DNA of 64,000 nt from Agrobacterium vitis (GCF_013426735.1 NZ_AP023272.1:1842501-1906500), one strand, 5' to 3'. Numbered from the stretch's first letter, positions 1-9,631 are shown. The notes: a model not told the origin generated them from the sequence alone. Made by a program: numbers and translations.

Positions 1-513
1 GCGGAGCGGGTGGTTGAGGTCGAGGCCGTGGATCGCCAGGGCAATCTGCATTTGCTGTCCAAGGCTGATATGGGCTATGGCTACCGGCATTCCTCGGCGC
101 CGGAAGGTTTGATCTTCATTAGCGGGTTGTTTGAAGGTTTCTCCCAGGAGAAATCGGCGATCCGGGCTGAAATGGACGCCGTGCGCCAGCACCGCGAAAC
201 CGTGCAGCCGGTCAAGGAAAAGACTGGTGGCTCGACCTTCAAGAATCCGGAAGGCCATTCCGCCTGGGAATTGATCGATGAAGTTGGCGGACGCGGTCTG
301 ATGATAGGCGGCGCACAAATGTCGTCGCTGCATTGCAATTTCATGATCAATGTCGGCCATGCCACGGCCTATGATCTTGAATATCTGGGCGAGACAATCC
401 GTGGTCAGGTATTCGAACAGTCCGGCATCAAGCTCCAATGGGAAATCAAGCGTCTCGGCCTGTTCATGCCCGGCAGCGAAGTGAAGCCGTTCATGGGCGT
501 GACAAGCGAATAA
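1..513 (+). CDS. murB: UDP-N-acetylenolpyruvoylglucosamine reductase, C-terminal part (window edge)
   Basis: The frame is open from base 1, so the gene begins upstream; 170 residues remain. MurB reduces UDP-GlcNAc-enolpyruvate to UDP-MurNAc with NADPH and FAD in the cytoplasm, the second step of peptidoglycan precursor synthesis. The remaining part carries the substrate-binding C-terminal domain: [10 protein letters not shown] holds the catalytic serine, SLHCNFMIN follows, and LQWEIKRLG near the end holds the conserved glutamate. In rhizobia murB normally belongs to the mur-ddl-fts cluster, and ddlB/ftsQAZ do follow here from 3040, but a minus-strand transporter intervenes. A strong terminator lies 19 bases after the stop, so murB ends a transcript. 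Identity is secure; only the truncation limits the description. Confidence 0.95.
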   Translation, partial: AERVVEVEAVDRQGNLHLLSKADMGYGYRHSSAPEGLIFISGLFEGFSQEKSAIRAEMDAVRQHRETVQPVKEKTGGSTFKNPEGHSAWELIDEVGGRGLMIGGAQMSSLHCNFMINVGHATAYDLEYLGETIRGQVFEQSGIKLQWEIKRLGLFMPGSEVKPFMGVTSE

Positions 514-531
514 ACGAAACGGCTAATTCAT

Positions 532-570
532 AAAAAACGCCGCCAGGTGAACCACTTGGCGGCGTTTTTT
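532..570. terminator. Bidirectional rho-independent terminator between murB and the MFS gene
   Basis: A nearly perfect hairpin pairs the arm around AAAAACGCCGCCAGGTG with CACTTGGCGGCGTTTTTT around a very short loop. It is flanked by A6 on one side and T6 on the other, so it can stop murB (plus) and the convergent transporter (minus). Confidence 0.9.
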
Positions 571-604
571 ATTGTTCAGAATCTGATTCAACTTGGCCAG
601 ATTG

Positions 605-1909
605 TTAAACTTCACCTTTACGCGATGCGAGAATGCAGACCAGCGTGATCACGGCGGCAAGGCCGAGATAGTAGCCGACATAGGCCATGCCGTAATTGGC
701 CTGGAGCCAGGTGGCCGCATAGGGTGCCAGAGACGCACCGACGATGCCTGCGAAGTTGAAGGTCAGCGAAGCGCCGGTATAGCGAACATTGGTCGGGAAG
801 GGGGCAGACAGGGCAGCCCCGATCAGCGCGTAGGTCATGCCCATCAAGGCCATGGAGCCTGCGGCGAAGATTGCCACGCCTGTCTCACCTGCGGTCAGCA
901 GAACCGGCAGCAGGAAGGAGAAACCGGCGATCATCACGGTGATGCCGATCAGTGTCTTGCGGCGACCGATCTTGTCACCGACCTTGGCTGTCAGCGGAAT
1001 GAAGATGCCGAACACCACCGAACTCATGATCTGGATTTCCAGAGCGTCGAGGAAGGGGATCTGCAAGACCTTGATATTGTAGGACAGCAGCCAGGCCGTA
1101 CCGATGTAGAACAGCACGAACGTCACCAGCGCTACGAAAGTGCCAAGGAACAGGCTGCGCTTGTACTTCCCAAAGATCTCTGCAACCGGCACGGCTACCC
1201 TCTCATGGGCGTCCATGGCTTTCTGAAAGGCTGGTGTTTCGGAAATCGAGAAGCGCACCCAGAGACCGATGACGATCAGCAGGGTGGAGGCCAGGAACGG
1301 AACACGCCAGCCCCAGGCCATGAGGTCGTCCTTGGAAATCACATGCAGCAGCAGCCAGAAAATGCCCGAGGACAGGAATAAGCCAACCGGCGCGCCAAGC
1401 TGCGGGAACATCGCATACCAGTTGCGCTTGCCTTCCGGGGCGTTTTCGGTGGCCAGCAATACGGCTCCACCCCATTCACCGCCAAGGCCAAAGCCCTGGC
1501 CGAACCGGCACAGCGCCAGCAGCAACGGCGCAAACACGCCGATCTGTCCGTAAGTCGGCAGAAGGCCGATCACCACAGTGGAAATGCCCATGGTCAGCAG
1601 AGCTGCCACCAGCGTCGTCTTGCGACCGATACGGTCACCGAAATGGCCGAACACCACAGCGCCCAGCGGACGGGCGAAAAACGCGATGGAGAAGGTTGCA
1701 AACGAGGCCAGGAGAGCCGTCATCGGATCGCTGTTGGGGAAAAACAGCGCCGGGAAAACCAGCACGGCCGCCGTTGCATAGACGTAGAAATCAAAGAATT
1801 CGATTGTGGTGCCGACCAGGCTTGCCGTCAGGACTCGTGCAGGGGAATTCAATGCAACAGGTGCCAGCGGCTCGGCGGACGGCGATACGGTGCGTATCGC
1901 ATCAGTCAT
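605..1909 (-). CDS. MFS transporter of the metabolite:H+ symporter (MHS) type
   Basis: A 434-residue inner-membrane protein with about twelve hydrophobic segments. The first segment has the MHS-type pattern GTTIEFFDFYVYATAA, followed by the MFS loop motif GHFGDRIGRK between helices 2 and 3 and its second-half counterpart KVGDKIGRRKT. The RFGQGFGLGGEWGGA stretch is typical of ProP/ShiA/YhjE-like proteins, which import organic acids or osmolytes with protons; the substrate cannot be told from sequence. I start at the ATG at 1909 (MTDAIRTV) because the longer frame to 1951 would need a TTG codon. It is convergent with murB and interrupts the cell-wall/division cluster, so it is probably an insertion relative to the ancestral order. 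Confidence 0.85.
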   Translation of the reverse strand: MTDAIRTVSPSAEPLAPVALNSPARVLTASLVGTTIEFFDFYVYATAAVLVFPALFFPNSDPMTALLASFATFSIAFFARPLGAVVFGHFGDRIGRKTTLVAALLTMGISTVVIGLLPTYGQIGVFAPLLLALCRFGQGFGLGGEWGGAVLLATENAPEGKRNWYAMFPQLGAPVGLFLSSGIFWLLLHVISKDDLMAWGWRVPFLASTLLIVIGLWVRFSISETPAFQKAMDAHERVAVPVAEIFGKYKRSLFLGTFVALVTFVLFYIGTAWLLSYNIKVLQIPFLDALEIQIMSSVVFGIFIPLTAKVGDKIGRRKTLIGITVMIAGFSFLLPVLLTAGETGVAIFAAGSMALMGMTYALIGAALSAPFPTNVRYTGASLTFNFAGIVGASLAPYAATWLQANYGMAYVGYYLGLAAVITLVCILASRKGEV

Positions 1910-2317
1910 GATGATGGGGTCCAATTTGAGTTCAATGGTGGTTTTTCGCAATCGTGCCGTACGTTCAAAGAGTATGCGGCACGTGTCGTTAGCGGTTGGC
2001 TTTACGCATTTGCATGGGCAATTTCAACTGGTTCTGCTTATTTCGACGCTATAAGCGGTGTTTTCCTGGTCAAGCCTCATGCGAGGAACATCTCTTGAAA
2101 ATCATCGGAAACCATCAGGATGAGCGCACGGCTCATCTCTGTGTGCCTTTAGACGAACGAAGTTTAGATTGACTTTTATCATTGTTGTTGTTTATAAAAT
2201 ATTTATATAATTGCGATGTTGACAAGTGCAACCTGTGGGATTTGTTGACTTAATCGCTCCGATATTTTCCCATCATTAATGACAGGATTTATTCGGCGCG
2301 GCTTTCGGAGGGGCTTT
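1910..2317. other. AT-rich intergenic region between divergent genes
   Basis: No convincing gene. The stretch around 2160-2215 is conspicuously AT-rich for this genome and probably holds the promoters for the minus-strand transporter and the plus-strand proline-rich gene. I could not assign definite -35/-10 boxes. Confidence 0.4.
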
Positions 2318-2578
2318 ATGAGACGTTTTCTGTTTGTCTGTTCTATGGTGCTGATGGCGGGACAAGCCATTGCGCAAATGCCGCCGCCGCCGCCAGGCCC
2401 AGGTCCTGTGCCACCGGGTCCGGGCGCAATGCCGCCACCGCCATCCTGTGTCGCGCCGCCGCCTCGCCGCGGTATGCCGCCCTTGGTTTGCCCAGTCCGT
2501 AGGCCGTTGCCACCCGGCGCACCATGCAGCTGCCGGCTTCCCGATGGACGGCGCGTTCCAGGCGTTGTGGAACCCTGA
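2318..2578 (+). CDS. Small proline-rich secreted protein, function unknown
   Basis: An 86-residue protein starting at an ATG with a good GGAGGGG ribosome site 4-5 bases upstream; an ATG 39 bases earlier lacks one. Residues 1-20 form a Sec signal peptide with a cleavable GQAIA-Q end. The mature part is roughly one-third proline in PPPPPGPGP-type runs and has four cysteines (SCV, VCP, CSC). The C-terminal CRLPDGRRVPG looks like an ordered tail. It most likely resides in the periplasm or cell envelope. I do not recognise the family. The six-frame context is GC-rich, so a chance frame is possible, but the signal peptide plus ribosome site argue for a real gene. Confidence 0.6.
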   Translation: MRRFLFVCSMVLMAGQAIAQMPPPPPGPGPVPPGPGAMPPPPSCVAPPPRRGMPPLVCPVRRPLPPGAPCSCRLPDGRRVPGVVEP

Positions 2579-2690
2579 TGCGGATGTGCTGCCTCGGATT
2601 GAAACGTATTAAGTTGCGTTTCGATATTCGGGGGCTCGCTTGCTTCCAAGCCTTGAATAAGCGTTGAACCTCTTCGGGGTGACGTGATCG

Positions 2691-3047
2691 ATGAATTCGA
2701 AGCCGTGCTGTATGGGATCTTATCTTCCCTTGGCGCGGCTTTTTGTTATTCCGGCCATCGTGTCGCTGCCGGCAACCAGTGGGCAGTCTCTGTTTTGGCT
2801 CATCGGTATGGCCTGCTTCAATGTAGGCCCGCGCCTTGCGTCTTGGGGCGGAACCCTTCGGGCGCCCTTCGATAACTCCCAGAAAAACAAAAGTAATTTC
2901 TGCCCGTTAACACCTGTAAACGGTTCGTTAACCTTAATGGCGTTTTATCATGTCAGGTGCATGAACCGGCGCGATTCGCGCCGCAAGTCGGGCGCAAAGG
3001 TAAGGCGGAAAACCGCGATTGTTTTGTTTGGGTGCGTGAATGGCTAA
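2691..3047 (+). CDS. Doubtful small membrane protein ahead of ddlB
   Basis: An open frame of 118 residues whose first 60 could form two hydrophobic helices ([15 protein letters not shown] and [14 protein letters not shown]). A weak GGGGTG lies about 10 bases upstream of the ATG. The second half is Arg/Lys-rich, overlaps a CtrA-like site and the ddlB start, and does not look coding. An alternative frame at 2684 is also open for 63 codons. I keep it only because small two-helix proteins are common between murB and ddl in relatives; this is recollection and weak. If it is not coding, the 2579-3039 gap holds only the ddlB leader. Confidence 0.2.
   Translation: MNSKPCCMGSYLPLARLFVIPAIVSLPATSGQSLFWLIGMACFNVGPRLASWGGTLRAPFDNSQKNKSNFCPLTPVNGSLTLMAFYHVRCMNRRDSRRKSGAKVRRKTAIVLFGCVNG
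2917..2931 (+). promoter_or_regulatory. Candidate CtrA-binding site upstream of ddlB-ftsQAZ
   Basis: TAAA-N7-TTAA at exact seven-base spacing (TAAA 2917-2920, TTAA 2928-2931), one mismatch from the alphaproteobacterial CtrA consensus TTAA-N7-TTAA. More TTAA half-sites lie at 2907-2910 and 2934-2937. It is about 110 bases before ddlB. CtrA is known to control division genes in this class; binding here is inference. Confidence 0.4.
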
Positions 3048-3966
3048 GAAGCATGTTGCCGTATTGCTGGGTGGATTTTCGTCGGAGCGGCCTGTCAGCC
3101 TGGCCTCTGGCACCCCTTGCGCATCGGCGCTTGAGGAGCACGGCTACCGCGTGACACGGGTCGATGTCACCCGTGATATCGCCAGCGTGCTTCAGGACTT
3201 GAAGCCCGATGTGGTCTTCAATGCTTTGCATGGTCCTTTCGGTGAAGACGGCACCATTCAGGGTATCCTTGAATACCTCTCCATTCCCTATACGCATTCC
3301 GGTGTGCTGGCCTCGGCGCTGGCGATGGACAAAGTGCAAGCAAAGATTGTCGCCGCTGCCGCCGGTATTCCGGTGGCTTTTGCCCGCCAGATGTCGCGCT
3401 TTGAGATCGGCAATGTTCATCCGATCGAGCCGCCTTACGTCGTCAAGCCGGTGCGCGAAGGTTCCAGCTTCGGCGTGGTGATCGTCAAGGAGGATCAGTC
3501 GCATCCACCGCAGATCCTTGGCTCTTCGGAGTGGCGCTATGGCGATACCGTCATGGTTGAATCCTACGTGGCTGGTCGCGAACTGACCTGTGGTGTCATG
3601 GATGGCAAGCCGCTGGCTGTGACCGAGGTGATCGCCAAGGCCAATACATTCTACGATTACGACTCCAAATACGCTGCAGGGGGCTCGACTCACGTCATTC
3701 CGGCGCAACTTTCACCGAAAATTTACCAAAAAATACAAGACTTGTCTGTCAGGGCCCATAACGCGATCGGGTGCCGTGGCGTCAGTCGGTCCGACTTCCG
3801 TTACGACGACCGTTTTTCTGAAGATGGCGAGTTGATCTGGCTGGAAGTGAATACCCAGCCGGGCATGACGCCAACCTCGCTTGTGCCTGAAATGGCTGCG
3901 CAGGCGGGCATTTCCTTTGGTGAATTCGTCAGCTGGATGGTGGAGGACGCGTCGTGTTCACGGTGA
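3040..3966 (+). CDS. ddlB: D-alanine--D-alanine ligase
   Basis: A 308-residue cytoplasmic ATP-grasp enzyme joining two D-alanines for the peptidoglycan stem peptide. Residues 1-90 are the preATP-grasp fold ([17 protein letters not shown], then [14 protein letters not shown], the D-Ala-binding signature). The ATP-grasp part includes [11 protein letters not shown], the [11 protein letters not shown] strand and the metal site [14 protein letters not shown] near the C-terminus. Length is normal for the family. The ribosome site is weak (GGGTGCGTGA). The 3' end overlaps ftsQ by 13 bases, so translation of the two is probably coupled, as expected in the conserved ddlB-ftsQ-ftsA-ftsZ order. A CtrA-like box lies in its leader. 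Confidence 0.95.
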   Translation: MAKKHVAVLLGGFSSERPVSLASGTPCASALEEHGYRVTRVDVTRDIASVLQDLKPDVVFNALHGPFGEDGTIQGILEYLSIPYTHSGVLASALAMDKVQAKIVAAAAGIPVAFARQMSRFEIGNVHPIEPPYVVKPVREGSSFGVVIVKEDQSHPPQILGSSEWRYGDTVMVESYVAGRELTCGVMDGKPLAVTEVIAKANTFYDYDSKYAAGGSTHVIPAQLSPKIYQKIQDLSVRAHNAIGCRGVSRSDFRYDDRFSEDGELIWLEVNTQPGMTPTSLVPEMAAQAGISFGEFVSWMVEDASCSR

Positions 3967-4892
3967 GCGGCAAAAAATCTGCAAAGGGCAGCAAGGTTGC
4001 ACCTTATCGCGCCCCGAGCCTGGCGGATGATGGCTTGATGGCCTTGCCACGTCCGGTTCGCCGGCTGATGCGGTTCGTCGTCGCACTTTGCTCGGGCAGG
4101 GTGGCTGTGCCGGAACATCTCGGGAAGGTTTCCTTCGCGGCCTATATCCTTGCTGTCGGTGGTTACGGTATCGTCAAGGGTGGCCACTGGCCGGACTTTG
4201 CCGAGGCGATGACTTCGACGGCAGGTTTTGCGGTTGAAGACGTCAAGCTGTCGGGCAATGTTCACACATCCGAAATCGATGTGCTGCAATCGCTGGGTCT
4301 GGATGGCGCGACCTCCCTGGTGGCTATCGACGCCGACGACGCGCGCCGCAAGGTGGCGGAGTTGCCGTGGGTAGAGCAAGTCGAAGTCCGCAAGATCTAT
4401 CCGCGCACCATCGAGGTGAATATCAAGGAACGTGAGGCCTACGGTATCTGGCAGCATGGCACGGACCTGTCGCTGATCGAAAAGAGCGGCAGCATCATTG
4501 CGCCGCTGCGTGACAATAAATTTGCCACTCTGCCGCTGTTCGTTGGCCGTGATGCCGAAGTGGCAGCTCAGGACATCGCCGGGGAATTCGCGACCTGGCC
4601 GCAGATTACCGGTCGCGTCAAAGCCTATGTGCGCGTCGCCAGCCGTCGCTGGGATCTCTATCTCGACAATGGCGTCGTGGTGAAGCTGCCGGAAGACGAT
4701 GTCGATGGCGCCATGGCGCGTCTGGCCAAGATGGAAGCGGATCACCAATTGCTGGACCGCGACATCGCCGCCGTTGACCTTCGCCTTTCAGATCGCATGA
4801 CCGTCCAATTGACGCCCGAGGCGCTGGTGCGCCGTCAGGCTGCGGTGACGGCTCGCGCCAAGGCCCTCGCCAAGGCGGAGAAAGAGACATGA
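3954..4892 (+). CDS. ftsQ: Cell division protein FtsQ
   Basis: A 312-residue bitopic membrane protein of the divisome linking early cytoplasmic and late septal components. A long, basic cytoplasmic N-terminus (residues 1-57) precedes one membrane helix at about 58-76 ([18 protein letters not shown]). The periplasmic POTRA domain covers about 91-160, including the [24 protein letters not shown] segment diagnostic for FtsQ. The beta domain follows, and the end is Ala/Lys-rich. The cytoplasmic tail is longer than in E. coli, which is usual for rhizobia. It overlaps ddlB upstream and ftsA downstream (ATGA), indicating one operon. Confidence 0.95.
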   Translation: MFTVSGKKSAKGSKVAPYRAPSLADDGLMALPRPVRRLMRFVVALCSGRVAVPEHLGKVSFAAYILAVGGYGIVKGGHWPDFAEAMTSTAGFAVEDVKLSGNVHTSEIDVLQSLGLDGATSLVAIDADDARRKVAELPWVEQVEVRKIYPRTIEVNIKEREAYGIWQHGTDLSLIEKSGSIIAPLRDNKFATLPLFVGRDAEVAAQDIAGEFATWPQITGRVKAYVRVASRRWDLYLDNGVVVKLPEDDVDGAMARLAKMEADHQLLDRDIAAVDLRLSDRMTVQLTPEALVRRQAAVTARAKALAKAEKET

Positions 4893-6214
4893 GCGTCTTC
4901 GGTTCCTCTTTCGGATTGCCCCGTATGAAACCTCTCTCGCATAAGCGCAGCCATGTCGTTTCGGTTCTCGATATCGGCTCTACCAAAGTGGTCTGCATGA
5001 TCGGCCGGTTGACGCCGCGCAAGGAAAGCGATGTCCTTCCAGGTCGAACCCATCATGTCGAAGTGATCGGCATCGGCCATCAGCGTTCGCGTGGCATGAA
5101 GTCCGGTGTGATCTCCGATATCGAATCGGTGGAAAGCGTCGTGCGGCTGGCAGTCGATGCCGCCGAGCGCATGGCGGGCCTGACCGTCGATAGCCTGATC
5201 GTCAATGTTTCGGCTGGCCGGATCGGTTCGGACGTTTATACCGCCACCATCGATCTCGGCGGCCAGGAAGTGGAAAGCGCCGATTTGAAGCGCGTCCTGT
5301 CTGCTGCCAGCCACCAGTCGCAACGCCGTGACCGGGTGCTGCTGCATTCACTGGCGACCGGCTTTTCGCTGGATGGCGAGCGCGGTATTCGCGATCCACT
5401 CGGCATGTTTGGTGATACGCTGGGTGTCGACATGCATGTGGTGACGGCGGAACGTCCGGCGCTGAAAAATCTCGAACTTTGCATCAACCGCGCCCATCTG
5501 ACGGTCGAGGGCTTGGTGGCGACACCTTACGCCAGCGGCCTTGCTGCTCTGGTGGACGACGAAGTCGAGCTGGGTTGCGCCGCCATCGACATGGGCGGCG
5601 GCACCACGACAATCTCGGTGTTTGCCGAGGGCAAGCTGATCCATACCGATGCCATCGCCATTGGCGGGCATCATGTCACCACCGATCTGGCGCGTGGTCT
5701 TTCGACCCGCATTGAGGATGCGGAGCGGTTGAAGGTCGTGCATGGTTCGGCCTTTGCCAATGGCTCGGAAGAGCGCGATGTTGTTGCAATTCCGCCAATC
5801 GGCGAAGACGATCGCGATTTACCGATCCAAGTTCCACGTTCTTTGCTGACGCGAATCATTCAAGCGCGTATTGAAGAGACTCTGGAGATGATTCGCGACC
5901 GAATCCACGCATCGGGCTTTAGCCCCGTGGTCGGCAAGCGTTTGGTTCTGACCGGTGGCGCAAGCCAGTTGACCGGTCTTCCGGAAGTTGCGCGGCGGAT
6001 GCTCGCCCGCAATGTCCGGATTGGCCGCCCGATGGGGGTCTCTGGCCTGCCTGTGGCGGCCAAGGGACCGGCTTTCTCCACTGCGGTAGGTCTGATGATC
6101 TATCCGCAGGTGGCCGATCAGGAGATCGCCGTGGGGCAGGGAGGCTTGTTCTCCTCTGGCTCCGGCAACAGCCGCATGATGCGCGTGGGACAATGGTTGA
6201 AAGAGAGTTTTTGA
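4889..6214 (+). CDS. ftsA: Cell division protein FtsA
   Basis: A 441-residue actin-like ATPase that tethers FtsZ filaments to the membrane. The phosphate-1 motif VLDIGSTKVVCMIG lies near residue 27, phosphate-2 is AAIDMGGGTTTISVF, and the adenosine motif is VLTGGASQLTGL. The SHS2 (1c) domain lies between, with SAGRIGSDVYTATIDLGGQEV typical of alphaproteobacteria. The C-terminus MMRVGQWLKESF is the amphipathic membrane-targeting helix. The start overlaps the ftsQ stop by four bases. The 102 bases before ftsZ contain no terminator, so ftsZ may be cotranscribed. Confidence 0.96.
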   Translation: MSVFGSSFGLPRMKPLSHKRSHVVSVLDIGSTKVVCMIGRLTPRKESDVLPGRTHHVEVIGIGHQRSRGMKSGVISDIESVESVVRLAVDAAERMAGLTVDSLIVNVSAGRIGSDVYTATIDLGGQEVESADLKRVLSAASHQSQRRDRVLLHSLATGFSLDGERGIRDPLGMFGDTLGVDMHVVTAERPALKNLELCINRAHLTVEGLVATPYASGLAALVDDEVELGCAAIDMGGGTTTISVFAEGKLIHTDAIAIGGHHVTTDLARGLSTRIEDAERLKVVHGSAFANGSEERDVVAIPPIGEDDRDLPIQVPRSLLTRIIQARIEETLEMIRDRIHASGFSPVVGKRLVLTGGASQLTGLPEVARRMLARNVRIGRPMGVSGLPVAAKGPAFSTAVGLMIYPQVADQEIAVGQGGLFSSGSGNSRMMRVGQWLKESF

Positions 6215-6316
6215 GGACCTGCGCCTTGCGGGTGAAAAATCGATTCGGGGCGCGCGATCAAGAGACAAGACATGGCTAGCGTGGCGATGCGGCCAGGGAA
6301 AGAAGGAACGGGTAAC

Positions 6317-8134
6317 ATGACCATCAATCTGAACAAGCCGGATATTACCGAACTCAAGCCGCGCATCACCGTGTTCGGCGTCGGCGGCGGCGGCGGCAAT
6401 GCCGTCAATAACATGATCACCGCTGGTCTTCAGGGGGTGGATTTCGTTGTTGCCAACACCGATGCCCAGGCCCTGACCATGACCAAGGCAGAGCGGATCA
6501 TCCAGCTCGGCGCCAATGTCACCGAGGGTCTCGGCGCCGGTTCGCAGCCGGAAGTCGGCCGCGCTGCTGCCGAAGAATGCATTGATGAGATCATCGATCA
6601 CCTGAACGGCACCCATATGTGCTTTGTGACCGCTGGCATGGGCGGCGGCACTGGCACCGGTGCGGCTCCCGTCGTTGCCCAGGCTGCCCGCAATAAAGGC
6701 ATCCTGACGGTCGGCGTGGTCACCAAGCCCTTCCATTTTGAAGGCGCGCGCCGCATGCGTCTGGCTGAAGCCGGTATCGATGCGCTGCAGAAGTCGGTCG
6801 ATACGCTGATCGTTATCCCGAACCAGAACCTGTTCCGCATTGCCAACGACCGGACGACCTTTGCCGATGCCTTCGCGATGGCCGACCAGGTTCTCTATTC
6901 CGGCGTTGCCTGCATCACCGACCTGATGGTCAAGGAAGGCCTGATCAATCTCGACTTCGCCGACGTTCGCTCGGTGATGCGTGAGATGGGTCGTGCGATG
7001 ATGGGCACCGGCGAGGCTTCCGGCCCAGGTCGTGCGCTTCAGGCTGCCGAAGCCGCCATTGCCAACCCGCTGCTCGACGAAACCTCGATGAAGGGCGCCC
7101 AGGGCTTGCTGATCTCCATCACCGGTGGTCGCGACCTGACGTTGTTCGAAGTCGATGAAGCCGCAACCCGTATCCGCGAAGAAGTCGATGCCGACGCCAA
7201 CATCATCCTCGGCGCCACCTTCGACGAAGCGTTGGAAGGCCTGATCCGCGTGTCGGTTGTTGCCACCGGCATCGACCGCGCCGCCAATGCGCTGGAAGCA
7301 CGCGGTGCTGAAATGCGCACGATCTCTGCCAAGCCAGCGATTCGTCCGTCCGCTGCCTTTACGCCTGCTCCTGCCGCTCCTGCGCCTCAGCCAGCACCTG
7401 TTGCTGCTGCTCCGACACAAGCTCCGGTTGCTGCGGCTCCGTCGATCTTTGCAACGCGCCCACTCGATCCGGTCGCCGAGCAGATCCGCAATGCTGAAGC
7501 TGAAATGGAACGCGAACTGGAAATCGCTGTCGCCCGTCAGGCCGCCATGCATGCCCAGCCTGAGGTGCAGCAGCCTGCCGCTGCCCAGCCTGCTGACGAT
7601 TTCCGTCCGCAGAGCAAGCTGTTTTCCTCGTTTGCCGCTCCGGAACAGCCAGTAGCCCGCGCGCCGCAGCCAGCGCCTGCCATGCAGCCTGCTGCTGCTG
7701 CACCACAGCCAGCCTTCCGCCAGGAGCCGGTTGCTCCTGTGATGCGCCAGGAACCTGCCGCGCCGGTCATGCGCCAGCCAGAACAGTCCCGCATGCCGAA
7801 GGTCGAGGATTTCTCGCCGGTCGTGCAGGCGGAGCTGGACCATCGCAACCAGCCTGCCGCCCAGCAGGCATCCGAGGATCGTGGTCCGATGGGGCTGCTG
7901 CGCCGCATCACCAACTCGCTCGGTCGTCAGGAAGACAATGTCGCCTCCGATATGACCGCACCTGCACCGGCTGCTGCCTCCCAGCAGCGCCGTCCGCTAT
8001 CGCCGGAAGCGAGCCTTTATGCACCGCGTCGTGGTAATCTGGACGATCAGGGCCGTCAGGTGCCGCAGCAGCGTGCGGCCCATGATGACGACCAGCTGGA
8101 AATTCCGGCCTTCCTGCGCCGCCAGTCGAACTAA
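6317..8134 (+). CDS. ftsZ: Cell division GTPase FtsZ (long-linker type)
   Basis: A 605-residue tubulin homologue that forms the Z ring. I use the ATG at 6317 (MTINLNKP) with AAGGA upstream rather than the in-frame ATG at 6272, because alphaproteobacterial FtsZ usually starts just before the conserved core. The core spans about residues 12-330: [14 protein letters not shown], then the tubulin signature GGGTGTG at 109-115, then the [11 protein letters not shown] region. An unusually long linker of about 250 residues rich in Pro, Ala and Gln follows, with short repeats such as [18 protein letters not shown]. The C-terminus [15 protein letters not shown] is the conserved peptide that binds FtsA and other partners. 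Confidence 0.97.
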   Translation: MTINLNKPDITELKPRITVFGVGGGGGNAVNNMITAGLQGVDFVVANTDAQALTMTKAERIIQLGANVTEGLGAGSQPEVGRAAAEECIDEIIDHLNGTHMCFVTAGMGGGTGTGAAPVVAQAARNKGILTVGVVTKPFHFEGARRMRLAEAGIDALQKSVDTLIVIPNQNLFRIANDRTTFADAFAMADQVLYSGVACITDLMVKEGLINLDFADVRSVMREMGRAMMGTGEASGPGRALQAAEAAIANPLLDETSMKGAQGLLISITGGRDLTLFEVDEAATRIREEVDADANIILGATFDEALEGLIRVSVVATGIDRAANALEARGAEMRTISAKPAIRPSAAFTPAPAAPAPQPAPVAAAPTQAPVAAAPSIFATRPLDPVAEQIRNAEAEMERELEIAVARQAAMHAQPEVQQPAAAQPADDFRPQSKLFSSFAAPEQPVARAPQPAPAMQPAAAAPQPAFRQEPVAPVMRQEPAAPVMRQPEQSRMPKVEDFSPVVQAELDHRNQPAAQQASEDRGPMGLLRRITNSLGRQEDNVASDMTAPAPAAASQQRRPLSPEASLYAPRRGNLDDQGRQVPQQRAAHDDDQLEIPAFLRRQSN

Positions 8135-8148
8135 AGTTTGGTCAAGCT

Positions 8149-8231
8149 AAGATTTGTCAGGGAAAAGTGGAGCCCGATTTTCCCGAAAAGACAGACGACA
8201 GCAAAAAATCAGGAGGATGGGTGGTTCAATG
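8149..8231 (-). repeat. RIME-like dispersed repeat, copy 1 (downstream of ftsZ)
   Basis: Read on the minus strand this matches the copies at 17889-18011 and 29632-29730: CAGACTC and a GGTTCA..TGAACC stem, a T-rich run, GTCTTTTCGGGAAA, then TCCACTTTTCC and finally CTGACAAATCT. It starts only 14 bases after the ftsZ stop. The architecture matches rhizobial intergenic mosaic elements. Confidence 0.65.
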
Positions 8232-8274
8232 TGAACCTGCCAGACTCTGAGTCTCTCGCCAGAGATGCGTTTTC

Positions 8275-8302
8275 GAAACCCGGATCGAAAGATCCGGGTT
8301 TC
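8275..8302. terminator. Strong hairpin downstream of ftsZ
   Basis: A perfect 12-base-pair stem (GAAACCCGGATC with GATCCGGGTTTC) closed by a GAAA tetraloop, 140 bases after ftsZ. No clear T-tract follows. It could end the ftsZ transcript or protect its 3' end. The rest of the 8135-8609 gap holds the repeat above and the lpxC leader, with no gene seen. Confidence 0.6.
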
Positions 8303-8609
8303 TGCTTGCATGCACCCGATTTCAGGTGCTGATTTCTTGTTGAGGCAGTGCTGTTAATCCACAGTTTTCCAAGGTTTTTTCAAGGATTCGGTTTCGTAAC
8401 AATCGGAAAGAAACATTGATTTGGATTGTTGCGTTTCCAAACGTATATCCCTGATAACGAAGAGTGCCAGGCAGACCGATGAGCGGTTGGGTGGCGCTTC
8501 AGAAGCGACGAGGCCCGGCGGTGACGCAAGGGCATGGACGGGCAAATGACTAGCCGGTCCAGCCTTCACGGCCTCGGATCGGATTTGAAGACTTGAAAGG
8601 TGAATGTGA

Positions 8610-9566
8610 ATGGCAATCGGTTTGTTGAGCTTCCAAACGACTATCGCTCAACCGGTCACCCTGAAGGGGATCGGCGTGCATTCCGGTCAGCCTGTTACCA
8701 TGAGCTTTCTGCCTGCCGAAGCCGGAACTGGCATCGTGTTCCACCGCCAGCATGCCAATGGTTCCGTTACCGAGCTGAAGGCTGTCGCCTCGCAGGTCGG
8801 TAATACCGATCTCAGCACCGTTCTGGGCTCTTCGCCAACCCATTGGGTCGCCACCGTCGAGCATGTGATGGCGGCCATTTATTCGCTCGGTCTCGACAAT
8901 CTGGTGGTTGAGGTCGATGGACCGGAAACCCCCGTCATGGACGGTAGTTCCGCCGTCTATATCGATGCCATCGAGCAGGCTGGCATTGTCAGCCTCGGTG
9001 TCAAGCGCCGCTATATCAGGGTGATGAAGCCGGTTCGGGTCGATAATGGCGCGTCCTGGGCTGAGTTTCGCCCCTATGAAGGGACGCGCTTTGAAGTGGA
9101 AATCGATTTCGATTGCCCGCTGATTGGCCGGCAGTCCTGGCAGGGCGACCTGACACCGCAGAGCTTCAAGCAGGAATTGTCGCGCGCCCGTACCTTCGGT
9201 TTCATGCGCGATGTCGAGCGCCTGTGGGCCGCTGGCCTGGCGCTTGGGTCTTCGCTTGAAAATTCCGTGGTGATTTCCGATGACGACAAGGTCGTCAATA
9301 TCGAGGGTCTTCGCTATCCCGACGAATTCGCCCGTCACAAGACGCTGGATGCTGTTGGTGATCTGGCTCTGGCCGGTGCACAATTCATTGGCTGCTACCG
9401 CTCCTATCGCGGCGGTCACAAGATGAATTCGTTGGCGTTGAAAGCGCTGCTGTCTGATGCTTCGGCCTATGAAGTGGTGGAAGCGCCCGGCGCACGCGGC
9501 GGCAAGGCGAGGGTACGGGAATTCGTGGCAGTCAATGCGCCGGGTTTTGCGCCCTGGACGGCTTGA
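8610..9566 (+). CDS. lpxC: UDP-3-O-acyl-N-acetylglucosamine deacetylase
   Basis: A 318-residue zinc enzyme that catalyses the committed step of lipid A synthesis in the cytoplasm. Zinc ligands fit H85 (ATVEHVMAA), H243 and D247 (ARHKTLDAVGD), and H270 (SYRGGHKMN) is the general base. The GVHSG motif at residues 22-26 and PVMDGSSAVYIDAI are also family hallmarks. The start has GAAAGG upstream. It stands between ftsZ and bamD, the usual alphaproteobacterial order, but a 475-base gap on one side and a terminator on the other suggest its own transcript. Confidence 0.97.
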   Translation: MAIGLLSFQTTIAQPVTLKGIGVHSGQPVTMSFLPAEAGTGIVFHRQHANGSVTELKAVASQVGNTDLSTVLGSSPTHWVATVEHVMAAIYSLGLDNLVVEVDGPETPVMDGSSAVYIDAIEQAGIVSLGVKRRYIRVMKPVRVDNGASWAEFRPYEGTRFEVEIDFDCPLIGRQSWQGDLTPQSFKQELSRARTFGFMRDVERLWAAGLALGSSLENSVVISDDDKVVNIEGLRYPDEFARHKTLDAVGDLALAGAQFIGCYRSYRGGHKMNSLALKALLSDASAYEVVEAPGARGGKARVREFVAVNAPGFAPWTA

Positions 9567-9631
9567 CGATTCGCTGCATCATGTCGCTCGGATTTGCGCT
9601 TGGCGAAATGGTCCATAGAATCAGTTGAATT

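Noticed and set aside
5819..7843. A 674-codon open frame antisense to ftsA/ftsZ
   Set aside because: It mirrors the codon bias of the opposite strand, has no recognisable domain or ribosome site, and ftsZ is certain.
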